Part shown: piece by piece, positions 1 to 7,047 of the stretch
How the letters are laid out: each line of letters begins with the position of its first letter
Position numbering within the stretch: position 1 is the first letter of the stretch
Program-made: the position numbers and the translations under genes
The notes under the pieces: generated by a model
What the model was told of the DNA's origin: nothing
Seen by the model: only the letters and a program-made list of their open reading frames with translations
Database searches by the model: none
NCBI GenBank assembly: GCA_012517325.1
Contig: JAAYVF010000069.1
Location: 1 to 45,897, forward strand
Source: Myxococcales bacterium
GTDB lineage: Bacteria > Lernaellota > Lernaellaia > Lernaellales > Lernaellaceae
Length of the DNA stretch: 45,897 nucleotides
Direction: 5' to 3'

Positions 1-128
1 GCGGCCGGCGTGGGCGCTTCCGCGGCCGGCGCTTTGGCCCGGGCGGTCCGCTTGGCCGGCGCGGGTTTGGCGGCGGGCGTCGTGGCGGTGAAGATGTCGT
101 CGAAGCCCTTCGATTTCTTATCGGTCAT
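1..128 (-). CDS. Partial unknown protein coupled to ParA (N-terminal 42 residues)
   Basis: The ATG at 128-126 overlaps the TGA of the upstream parA-like gene (ATGA overlap), so the two are very likely co-translated. The visible part begins MTDKKSKGFDDIF and then becomes a low-complexity stretch rich in Ala, Pro, Lys and Arg before it leaves the window. I do not recognise the family. A small basic, disordered partner next to a ParA ATPase could be a DNA- or cargo-binding adaptor, but this is inference from position alone. No ParB-type helix-turn-helix is visible in the part present. Confidence 0.6.
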   Translation of the reverse strand, partial: MTDKKSKGFDDIFTATTPAAKPAPAKRTARAKAPAAEAPTPA

Positions 129-910
129 CGGCTTGCCCCTCCTTCGATGCGCGCGAGCACTTCGCTCGTCAATAGTTCAAAATCCGTCGTGCCTTTGCCG
201 TTCCGGCTGGCTTCGTATTCGTAGATGGTCTGCGACCTGCTGGGCGCGCTTTTCTGCCGCGTGTTGATGCGGATGCGCGCCTGGAAAACCTGGTCGCCGA
301 ACTTTTCCCGCAAGGTCTGTTCGACCTGGAAGGTGATCGCCTCCCGCCGGTCGTACATGGTGATGAGATACCCCAGGATGCTCAATTCCTGGTGCAGCTT
401 CTGTTGCACCTTGCCGATGGTTTCGAGCAGGAATTTCAGGCCGAGCAGCGGCAGGTATTCGCACGAAATGGGCACCAGCACGTAGTCGGCAGCGACCAGC
501 GCGTTGACCGTCAGCAGGCCGAGGTACGGCCCGTTGTCGATCAGCACGTAGTCGTAGCCGATTTTTTCCAGCGGGGCCAGGATGTTGCGCAGATACCGCT
601 CGCGGCCCATCTGCGAAGCCAGGTTGAGGTCGGCGTTGGCCAGCGATTCGCCGGCCGGAACCAGGAACAGGTTTTCCTGCTTGGTCGGCACGATGATCGC
701 GGACAGTTCGCCCTCGTCCAACAGCACCTCGCAAATGCCCGTTTCGTTCTCTTCCAGGCGGCGATGCAGAATCTGCGTGGCGTTGGCCTGGCTGTCGAGA
801 TCCACCACCAGCACCTTGCGGCCGTTCCGCGCCAGTCCGGCGCCCAGGTTGACGGCCACGGTCGTCTTGCCGACGCCGCCCTTTTGATTGGCGATCGCAA
901 TGGTTTTCAT
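125..910 (-). CDS. ParA/Soj-family chromosome or cargo partitioning ATPase
   Basis: The protein has 261 residues from the start MKTIAIANQKGG. An in-frame extension upstream to 1027 lacks a ribosome site and family similarity, so I reject it. The deviant Walker A is KGGVGKTT (residues 10-17), Walker A' is VVDLDSQ around residue 39, and Walker B is VLIDNGP near residue 119. The usual Asp-Cys-Pro-Pro-Ser after Walker B is altered here to Asp-Asn-Gly-Pro-Tyr. Family members dimerise on ATP, bind DNA non-specifically and position chromosomes, plasmids or protein cargo. The stop overlaps the start of the next, unknown gene. No parB is seen, so the cargo is open. Confidence 0.9.
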   Translation of the reverse strand: MKTIAIANQKGGVGKTTVAVNLGAGLARNGRKVLVVDLDSQANATQILHRRLEENETGICEVLLDEGELSAIIVPTKQENLFLVPAGESLANADLNLASQMGRERYLRNILAPLEKIGYDYVLIDNGPYLGLLTVNALVAADYVLVPISCEYLPLLGLKFLLETIGKVQQKLHQELSILGYLITMYDRREAITFQVEQTLREKFGDQVFQARIRINTRQKSAPSRSQTIYEYEASRNGKGTTDFELLTSEVLARIEGGASR

Positions 911-1039
911 CGTTATCCCGCGCCTGTTGAAACTCGTTAGAGCTAACATCGCCCGTCGCGCGTTGTCAAATCGCGACGCCCGCTCTGGCGGCCGCGAATC
1001 GCGCCGAAAAATGGACTGGGCCGCCACGATAAAAGGTTT

Positions 1040-1113
<74 letters not shown>

Positions 1114-1257
1114 AGGGAGCGAGGCGAAACTAACACGGTTCCCCGCATGGGAAAAGAGGAGCGGGGGGATTCCGAGCCTTGCCTTTTCACGGTTGCGGAC
1201 AAGCATTTTTTCATGGTATGCAATCCGCGCAATTCAACATTGAAACGGGAGTAATCG

Positions 1258-1926
1258 ATGAAGAGACTTCTTATGTTGGCGATTTTTGCATTGCTGTTTG
1301 CCGGAATCGGCGTGGCGCTTTCTTGCGGCGATGACGATGACGACGACAACGATGTTGCCGACGACGATACCGGCGATGACGATACCGGTGACGACGATGC
1401 CGCCGACGATGATGCGGCGGACGACGACGCCGCCGACGATGACGACGACAACGACGACAATGACGATGACGATCAGGAAACGTGGACCGATCCCACTACC
1501 GGCTTGAATTGGTTGGTGAATCCCTCCGCCAGCCCGCTGGACTGGGCCGGCGCGGCTTCCTATTGCGACGCCCAGACCGTGAACGGCGGCGGCTGGCGCC
1601 TGCCCACCGTTTCGGAACTACGCACCCTGATTCGCGGTTGCGCCTCGACCATCACCGACGGCACTTGCGGCGTGACCGACGAATGCACCGAACTCGACTG
1701 CTATGACGACACCTGCTACGCCTGCGGGGAGGGCGAAGGCCCGACCGAAGGTTGCTACGGCCCCGCCGAACTGCCGGCCGAATGCGGTTGGTATTGGTCG
1801 GCCACCGAAATGGCCGGAAGCACCAGCGATCTCGTGTGGGGCGTCGACTTCAACGAGGGCGATCTGGCTTTTGATTCCATGTATTCCACGCGTATGACGC
1901 GTTGCGTGCAATTGCTCCAAAAATAA
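1258..1926 (+). CDS. Asp/Asn-linker lipoprotein with Lcl/DUF1566 domain
   Basis: The protein has 222 residues. A signal peptide ends in the lipobox A-L-S-Cys23. Residues 24 to about 72 are an acidic linker of Asp, Asn, Ala, Thr and Gly. The rest (about 73-222) looks like an Lcl C-terminal/DUF1566 domain: it starts TWTDPTTGLNW, has W-R-L-P-T followed by E-L-R-T-L, and near the end YWSATE. This is a C-type-lectin-like fold common in secreted bacterial proteins. Eight or more Cys in the domain suggest disulphides and so a location outside the cytoplasm. GGGAG before ATG supports the start. The molecular function is unknown. Confidence 0.85.
   Translation: MKRLLMLAIFALLFAGIGVALSCGDDDDDDNDVADDDTGDDDTGDDDAADDDAADDDAADDDDDNDDNDDDDQETWTDPTTGLNWLVNPSASPLDWAGAASYCDAQTVNGGGWRLPTVSELRTLIRGCASTITDGTCGVTDECTELDCYDDTCYACGEGEGPTEGCYGPAELPAECGWYWSATEMAGSTSDLVWGVDFNEGDLAFDSMYSTRMTRCVQLLQK
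1330..1473 (+). repeat. Low-complexity GAY/AAY codon tract (Asp/Asn linker)
   Basis: A run of GAT, GAC and AAC codons, broken by GCC, ACC and GGC, encodes the acidic linker of the surrounding lipoprotein. The same type of tract occurs in five other lipoprotein genes of this window. Confidence 0.9.
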
Positions 1927-2047
1927 CGGTCGCGAGCCATTTTCGCGAAATAAACACGAGCCGCGCGTACGGCAGCCGTTAGCGCATTTGCCGTAATCGT
2001 GCTATGCCTGGGTTCGGTGAATTTTCACACCGGATCGGGTGAGCGCG

Positions 2048-3265
2048 ATGAATAAACTCCACTTTATTTTCCTGCTGGCGATGCTGGCTTTGCTGTGCGG
2101 CTGGTCCTTTTCCTGTTCGGAAGACGACGATGCCGATTCTGCTCAAGACCAATCCGACGACGACGATAATGACAACGATGACGACAACGACAACAACGAC
2201 GTTTCGCCATCCGATGACGACGACGACAATGACGATAACGATGATGACGACAACGACAACGACAACGACAATGACGACAATGACAACGATACCTCGCCGA
2301 TCGCCTACGAATACACCATCAAGGTCGATAATCTGCCGATGACCGACGTCACGAACCGGCTCGATCTGTTCGTCGAGCACGGTCTTTCAATGATGCTCAA
2401 CGTGCGCCCCTGGGATATCACTCCTGATCTGCTGACCTTGCTGGCGGCGGCGCGTGAGGCGGGCGTGCCGGTCATCATCTGGCCGCTGCTGGATTGGAAC
2501 GACGGTTCATGGGGTTGCGAGGACACGTTGGACGCGTTCATCGAAAACGCCTTGCTGGTGGCCGATTACATCCAGCCGCAGGCGGAAGCCATTCATCAGT
2601 TCGCTATCAACATGGAACTGGGCCACCCGGAAATCGACGAGTTATACGAGTACTTCGCCAACGGTGACTGGGACGCGGCGATTCAGCTTTTACTCGACAA
2701 CCGCGATCAGGCGCGCTTCGCCGCCAGCCTGGCGAAGGTGGAATACCTGATCGAGGAACTGGCGGCGCGGGGCTTCAGCGCGATGGTGTCGACCTATCCC
2801 TTCATTCTCGACGACCTGATCGACGGCGATCCCGACATTCAGGACATCGCCGACATCCCAATGTCCGGCGCGGAATGGGCGCGCTGGGCTTTCAACCCCT
2901 ACACGACGGAATACGGGGCCAACCTGGGCCTGCCGTTGGGCGCGGACATGGTTTACGAATACGCCCACGACGCGATCGAGCGCTGCGGAACGGACGTCGA
3001 GATCACCGTGGGCATCGTCAGCGCCGACCCGGATGTCGGCTACGATTCGGTCGAGGCGTTCGCCGCCGATATCGCCGCCGCGAAGGCGGGCGGTGCCCGG
3101 CGCATCGGCGTCTACAACCTGCCGGGACTGCTATCCATGGACGACCCGGAGGCTTGGATCGCTGCGTTGGAAACGCCCCCGACGACACCGCCGGCCGAGC
3201 CGATCGTCGGCTTGTTGCGCTCCGGCGTCCGGTTCGTCGATCGGTTGCTCGACGCTATTCCTTAG
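2048..3265 (+). CDS. Asp/Asn-linker lipoprotein, possible TIM-barrel (glycosidase-like) domain
   Basis: The protein has 405 residues from the ATG at 2048. A GTG nine bases upstream is in frame but would add three residues to the signal peptide. The signal peptide ends F-S-Cys23. Residues 24-81 form two Asp/Asn runs. The C-terminal ~320 residues have alternating strand/helix character: a strand giving LNVRPWD, a second giving VPVIIWPLLDW, then FAINMELGHPEIDE, FSAMVSTYPF and RRIGVYNLPG. This resembles a TIM barrel of a glycoside-hydrolase-like or xylose-isomerase-like type, with the Glu of NMELG at a strand end as a candidate acidic residue. The assignment is tentative. The triheme cytochrome follows after 12 bases. 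Confidence 0.8.
   Translation: MNKLHFIFLLAMLALLCGWSFSCSEDDDADSAQDQSDDDDNDNDDDNDNNDVSPSDDDDDNDDNDDDDNDNDNDNDDNDNDTSPIAYEYTIKVDNLPMTDVTNRLDLFVEHGLSMMLNVRPWDITPDLLTLLAAAREAGVPVIIWPLLDWNDGSWGCEDTLDAFIENALLVADYIQPQAEAIHQFAINMELGHPEIDELYEYFANGDWDAAIQLLLDNRDQARFAASLAKVEYLIEELAARGFSAMVSTYPFILDDLIDGDPDIQDIADIPMSGAEWARWAFNPYTTEYGANLGLPLGADMVYEYAHDAIERCGTDVEITVGIVSADPDVGYDSVEAFAADIAAAKAGGARRIGVYNLPGLLSMDDPEAWIAALETPPTTPPAEPIVGLLRSGVRFVDRLLDAIP
2156..2290 (+). repeat. Low-complexity GAY/AAY codon tract (Asp/Asn linker)
   Basis: Two blocks of GAC/GAT/AAC/AAT codons separated by a short Val-Ser-Pro-Ser segment. On the opposite strand the tract opens false reading frames of Val/Ile. Confidence 0.9.
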
Positions 3266-3277
3266 AGGAGGGGGGCC

Positions 3278-3613
3278 ATGCACAAACAGGTTTTGTGGTT
3301 GATCCCGGCGGTGTTGGCCGCCTGTCTGACGGCATGGCTGGTCGGATGCGCCGCGACGCCGGCGCCGGCCTCCGGGTACTTCATCCATCAAAGCGCGGCC
3401 GGAGCGAATTGCCGTTCCTGCCATCCCGACTTGAAAGCGGATCAGAAGCCGGCGATGCACGACGACCGTTTTTTACGCCGGCACGCTTCGTATTCGCACG
3501 ATCCGACTTGCGCGTTCTGTCACGGCCGCAACGCTTGCGCGAGTTGTCATCCCCAGAAAAAAGACGAACCGCCCAAGGCGCCGGACCCGCGCCGGTTGAT
3601 TCCACGGCGCTGA
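3278..3613 (+). CDS. Small triheme c-type cytochrome lipoprotein
   Basis: The protein has 111 residues. The signal peptide ends in the lipobox L-V-G-Cys24. Three heme-binding motifs are present: CRSCH (45-49), CAFCH (78-82) and CASCH (87-91). Several further His (37, 61, 69, 74) could be distal ligands. The size and spacing fit a small multiheme electron carrier tethered to a membrane at the periplasmic or outer face. A strong AGGAGGGGG ribosome site precedes the ATG. It follows the lipoprotein gene by 12 bases and may be co-transcribed with it. No dedicated electron-transfer partner is encoded nearby, so the donor and acceptor are unknown. Confidence 0.9.
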   Translation: MHKQVLWLIPAVLAACLTAWLVGCAATPAPASGYFIHQSAAGANCRSCHPDLKADQKPAMHDDRFLRRHASYSHDPTCAFCHGRNACASCHPQKKDEPPKAPDPRRLIPRR

Positions 3614-3618
3614 ACCAA

Positions 3619-4260
3619 TCAGCTATTGGCCTTGAAGTAGTCGCACTGGTCGGCGACCGGGCAGGCCGGACAGACCGGTTGGCGGGCTTTGCAGACGCGG
3701 CGCCCGTGAAAAATCATCACGTGCGAAAGCAACGTCCATTCCTTTTGCGGGATCAGTTCCATCAAGTCGAATTCGACCTTCACCGGATCGTCGTTTTGCG
3801 TCAGGCCGATTCGCCGGGTGACGCGGCCGACGTGCGTATCGACGACGATGCCGGGAACGTCGAAGGCGTTGCCGAGGATGACGTTGGCGGTTTTACGGCC
3901 GACGCCGGGGAGGGTCACCAGCGTTTCGAGGTCGCGCGGCATCTCGCCGCGGTATTTTTCGATGATTTCCCGCGCCGCGCCCTGGATCGATTTCGCCTTG
4001 TTGCGGAAAAAGCCGGTCGAGCGGATGTCGTTTTCCAATTCGCTCAACGGCACGGCCAGGTAGTCGGTCGGCCGGCGGTACTTTTGAAACAGCTCCTTGG
4101 TGATCAGATTCACCCGCACGTCGGTGCATTGCGCCGAGAGGATCGTCGCGACGAGCAATTCGAACGGATTGGAAAAATCGAGCTCGATCCGGGCGTCCGG
4201 GTGCTGTTTTTTCAGCCGCCGGTAAACTTCCACGGCCTTTTTCCTCAAATCCACGGTCAT
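3619..4260 (-). CDS. nth: Endonuclease III (base-excision repair DNA glycosylase/AP lyase)
   Basis: The protein has 213 residues from MTVDLRKKAVEVY. It removes oxidised pyrimidines and cleaves the abasic site. The helix-hairpin-helix is LPGVGRKTANV with the catalytic Lys, and the catalytic Asp lies in VVDTHVGR. The C-terminal 4Fe-4S loop has the standard spacing Cys-x6-Cys-x2-Cys-x5-Cys. The length matches the family. The ATG overlaps the TGA of polX (ATGA), so the two repair genes are translationally coupled. It converges on the cytochrome gene with only five bases between the stops. Confidence 0.97.
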   Translation of the reverse strand: MTVDLRKKAVEVYRRLKKQHPDARIELDFSNPFELLVATILSAQCTDVRVNLITKELFQKYRRPTDYLAVPLSELENDIRSTGFFRNKAKSIQGAAREIIEKYRGEMPRDLETLVTLPGVGRKTANVILGNAFDVPGIVVDTHVGRVTRRIGLTQNDDPVKVEFDLMELIPQKEWTLLSHVMIFHGRRVCKARQPVCPACPVADQCDYFKANS

Positions 4261-5978
4261 TGCTTCCTCCGGGTGAAATATTCGGCCAGCCGGGCGGCCG
4301 GCCAACAGGTCGGCACGTCTTCCTTCGTCAGCCCGCCCTTGCGCGCGGTGCCGACACCGTAGGCGATGTCGTCGAGGCCCGCGGGCGTGTGGGCGTCGGG
4401 GCAGATCGGAATCGGAATCCCCAGTTCACGGGCTCGGCGATGGTGCCGCCAATCCAGGTCGAGCCGGTGTGGGTTGGCGTTGATTTCGACGGCCACGCCG
4501 CAGCGCGCCGCCGCGTCCAGCACCGCCGGTAGATTCACCGCGTAGCCGTCGCGCGACAATAGCAACCGACCGGTCGGGTGGCCGAGGATGGTCGTATACG
4601 GATTTTCCAGCGCCGCGACGATCCGCCGGGTCATTTCCTCCTCGCCGAGATTGAAACGGCTGTGCACCGAGGCGATGACGAAATCGAAGGCGGCCAGTTC
4701 CCGCTCGTCGTAGTCGAGACGCCCGTCGGCCAGGATGTCGGATTCGATGCCCTTGAAGATAATAAATGGCGCCAATTCCTCGTTCAGGGCGTCGATTTCG
4801 TCGTGCTGGCGTTTGAGGTCGTCGGGCTTGAGGCCGCCGGCGTAAGCGGCGCTTTGCGAATGATCGGTCACGCCGAGGTAATGATAGCCGCGGTCGCGCA
4901 CGAGCAGCGCCAGTTGGCGCAGGGTCAACTGGCCGTCCGAGTAAGTGGTGTGCGCGTGCAGCACACCTTGCACGTCCGCGTCATCAACCAGCGCCGGAAA
5001 ATCGCCGCGCGCGGCCCGCTCGATCTCGCCGAGGCCTTCGCGCAGTTCCGGCGGCACGAAATGCAAACCCAGGCGGCGATAAAGATCCGTTTCGTCGCGC
5101 AAGGGCAGCGGCGCGTCGTTTTCAAACAAGCCGTATTCGGAGAGCTTGCGGTTCTGGTCTTTGGCCAGCGAGCGCAGTTGGGTGTTGTGTTCCTTCGAGC
5201 CGGTGAAGTGGACCCACGCCGCCGCGTACTGGGTTTCGTCGACCACCCGCAAATCGACCGCGATGCCGCCGGCGAGCACGACCGACGACTTGGTTTCGCC
5301 GTGGCCGGTGATTTGGGCGACCCCGGGGGTATTCACGAACGCTTCCATCAGCCGCGCCGGTTGGGAAGAGGCGGCCAGCAGATCGATGTCTTTGACGATT
5401 TCCTTGCGCCGGCGCAACGAACCGCCGATCGCCAGGCGTTCGGCCAGCCCCGTCGCCCGCAGATGCGCCAGCAGTTCGTCGGCGATGCGGCGCGCGGTCG
5501 AATAGAGAAACAGTCCGCTGAACCGGCGCAGGCGTTCGATCCCGGCCAGGATGTTTTCCTGCGACTTGGCGCCGAAACCGGCCACTTTCAGCAGGTGGTT
5601 TTCGCGGCAGGCTTCCTCCAGGTCGCCGACCGATTGGATGCCCAGTTCCTGGTGCAGGGTGCGGATTTTTTTTGCGCCGAGGCCGGGTATCCGCAACATT
5701 TCCAGCAGGCCGGCCGGAAAAGCGGCGCGCAGTTCGTTCAGGTAGGCGATTTCACCCGTCCGCTGCAACTCGTCGATTTTTTCGGCGAGGCCCTTGCCGA
5801 TGCCTTTGATCTCGCCGGCCAGCGAACGCGCCGCCAGATCGGCCAGCCCGAGTTCGCCGCTCTGCACGATCCGGGCGGCATTGGCATAAGCGCGGCCCTT
5901 GAAGGGATTTTCGCCCATCAGATCGAGCAATACGGCGATTTCCTCGAAAGCCGTCGTCAAATCTTTCAGCGTCGCCAT
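4257..5978 (-). CDS. polX: DNA polymerase X family protein with PHP domain (PolX)
   Basis: The protein has 573 residues, the usual length for bacterial PolX. The order is an N-terminal helix-hairpin-helix 8-kDa-like region (ENPFKGRAYANAAR), thumb HhH repeats (IPGLGAKKIRTLH), a nucleotidyltransferase palm with GSLRRRKEIVKDIDLL carrying the metal-binding acidic residues, and a C-terminal PHP domain starting LHAHTTYSDG with later metal-ligand motifs DHS and ANPHRLDLDW. Family members fill short gaps, and the PHP domain gives 3'-5' exonuclease and AP endonuclease activity. This suits its coupling to endonuclease III in base-excision repair. GGGAG precedes the ATG. Confidence 0.96.
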   Translation of the reverse strand: MATLKDLTTAFEEIAVLLDLMGENPFKGRAYANAARIVQSGELGLADLAARSLAGEIKGIGKGLAEKIDELQRTGEIAYLNELRAAFPAGLLEMLRIPGLGAKKIRTLHQELGIQSVGDLEEACRENHLLKVAGFGAKSQENILAGIERLRRFSGLFLYSTARRIADELLAHLRATGLAERLAIGGSLRRRKEIVKDIDLLAASSQPARLMEAFVNTPGVAQITGHGETKSSVVLAGGIAVDLRVVDETQYAAAWVHFTGSKEHNTQLRSLAKDQNRKLSEYGLFENDAPLPLRDETDLYRRLGLHFVPPELREGLGEIERAARGDFPALVDDADVQGVLHAHTTYSDGQLTLRQLALLVRDRGYHYLGVTDHSQSAAYAGGLKPDDLKRQHDEIDALNEELAPFIIFKGIESDILADGRLDYDERELAAFDFVIASVHSRFNLGEEEMTRRIVAALENPYTTILGHPTGRLLLSRDGYAVNLPAVLDAAARCGVAVEINANPHRLDLDWRHHRRARELGIPIPICPDAHTPAGLDDIAYGVGTARKGGLTKEDVPTCWPAARLAEYFTRRKQ

Positions 5979-6048
5979 GTCGCTCCCGTGAAGGTTGATG
6001 GGTCGATGATAGGAAAGAAAGGGGACGCTGACCAGCGGGCGGCGCTTT

Positions 6049-7047
6049 TTAAAGCGAGTCGCCTTGGGTGTAGCAGCAATTGACGCGGTAATTGCAGCCC
6101 CGGGCGCACCCCGTCATGCTCTCGCGGAGGCGGGCGGCGGCGGGCGACCGCCACAGCTCGCCCGGGTCGTCCGCGATGGTGCCCAACGCCCCGTGGTGAT
6201 CGCAAAACGTGACCGCCCCGTCGGCCGTCACCAGCAGGTGGTCGCGGGCGACGCGGCACGGTTGATCGGCGAAGAAGCCGCGCGGATCGCGAAAATAGCC
6301 GCGCCAGAGCGCGAACTGCGCCGCTGGATTGTTGATCGGCCAGCCGTCGCTCTTCATTTGTTCCAGTTCGTCGAGCGCGGCCAGCACCGCGGCCAGCGTT
6401 TGCGGATCGCGCGGCCAGAGCGGGTCGCGGTCGAAAAACTCCCACGACCAAGGCACGGCCAACGGCGGGATGATCGCCTGGAAGTGGATCGTTTCCAGCC
6501 GGTAGGCACCGGACAGGCGGCGCACCAATTCGGGCAGTTCGGCGGCGCCGGCGGCGCTGACGAGCGCCACGGCCCGGAGCGGCAGGGCGGAATGCCGCGA
6601 GGCATATTCCAGCATGTCGCACAAACCCTGGTAGAGGCCGGGAGCGTCGCGCAGGCGGTCGTGCGTTTCGCCGAGGCCGTGAAAGGAAAAAATCAGCGAA
6701 CCCAGCCCGGCGGCTTCCAGTTGCGCCAGCCGTTCGACGGTCAGCAGGATGCCGTTGGTGTTCAGGCGAGGTTCGAATCCTTCTTTCGCCAGGGCGCGGA
6801 TCATCACGTCCAGGTCGTCGCGCAACAGCGGCTCGCCGCCGGTCAGGGTGATGACGCGCGGCCGGGGCAGCCAGCGGGCGAGACGTTCGAAGAACCGCAA
6901 CCAGGAATCGGTGTCGGGTTCGCGTAGATTCGCCAGGTTGCTTTGGCACATCCGGCAGTTGAGGTTGCAGCGCGCGGTCACGCACAGATTGACGAACCAC
7001 GGCAGATCGTCCGGCGGTCGCTCGTAACAGCGGCGTGGTGCGGTCAC
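6049..7047 (-). CDS. Radical SAM protein with SPASM/twitch-like C-terminus
   Basis: The protein has 332 residues. The radical SAM motif is Cys27-x3-Cys31-x2-Cys34 (CNLNCRMC), followed by the GGEPLL SAM-binding loop. The C-terminal third has further Cys (PCRVARDHLLVTADG, TFCDHHG, GCARGC, NCCYTQ) arranged as in SPASM or twitch proteins that hold an auxiliary Fe-S cluster. The start is GTG, and GTGA overlaps the stop of the PQQ-propeller lipoprotein, so the two are co-translated. SPASM proteins often modify peptides or help cofactor synthesis. I cannot name the substrate, and no small precursor peptide is visible nearby. Modification of the coupled lipoprotein is only a guess. Confidence 0.9.
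   Translation of the reverse strand: MTAPRRCYERPPDDLPWFVNLCVTARCNLNCRMCQSNLANLREPDTDSWLRFFERLARWLPRPRVITLTGGEPLLRDDLDVMIRALAKEGFEPRLNTNGILLTVERLAQLEAAGLGSLIFSFHGLGETHDRLRDAPGLYQGLCDMLEYASRHSALPLRAVALVSAAGAAELPELVRRLSGAYRLETIHFQAIIPPLAVPWSWEFFDRDPLWPRDPQTLAAVLAALDELEQMKSDGWPINNPAAQFALWRGYFRDPRGFFADQPCRVARDHLLVTADGAVTFCDHHGALGTIADDPGELWRSPAAARLRESMTGCARGCNYRVNCCYTQGDSL

Noticed and set aside
1330-1473. Possible CRISPR or tandem-repeat array from the periodic appearance
   Set aside because: The periodicity is only three bases and comes from codon choice; there are no spacers.
2875-4362. A 495-codon plus-strand frame across the TIM-barrel, cytochrome and nth genes
   Set aside because: It overlaps three well-supported genes on both strands and has no recognisable domain or ribosome site.
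4578-6083. A 501-codon plus-strand frame opposite polX
   Set aside because: It is the antisense of a complete PolX gene with all catalytic motifs.
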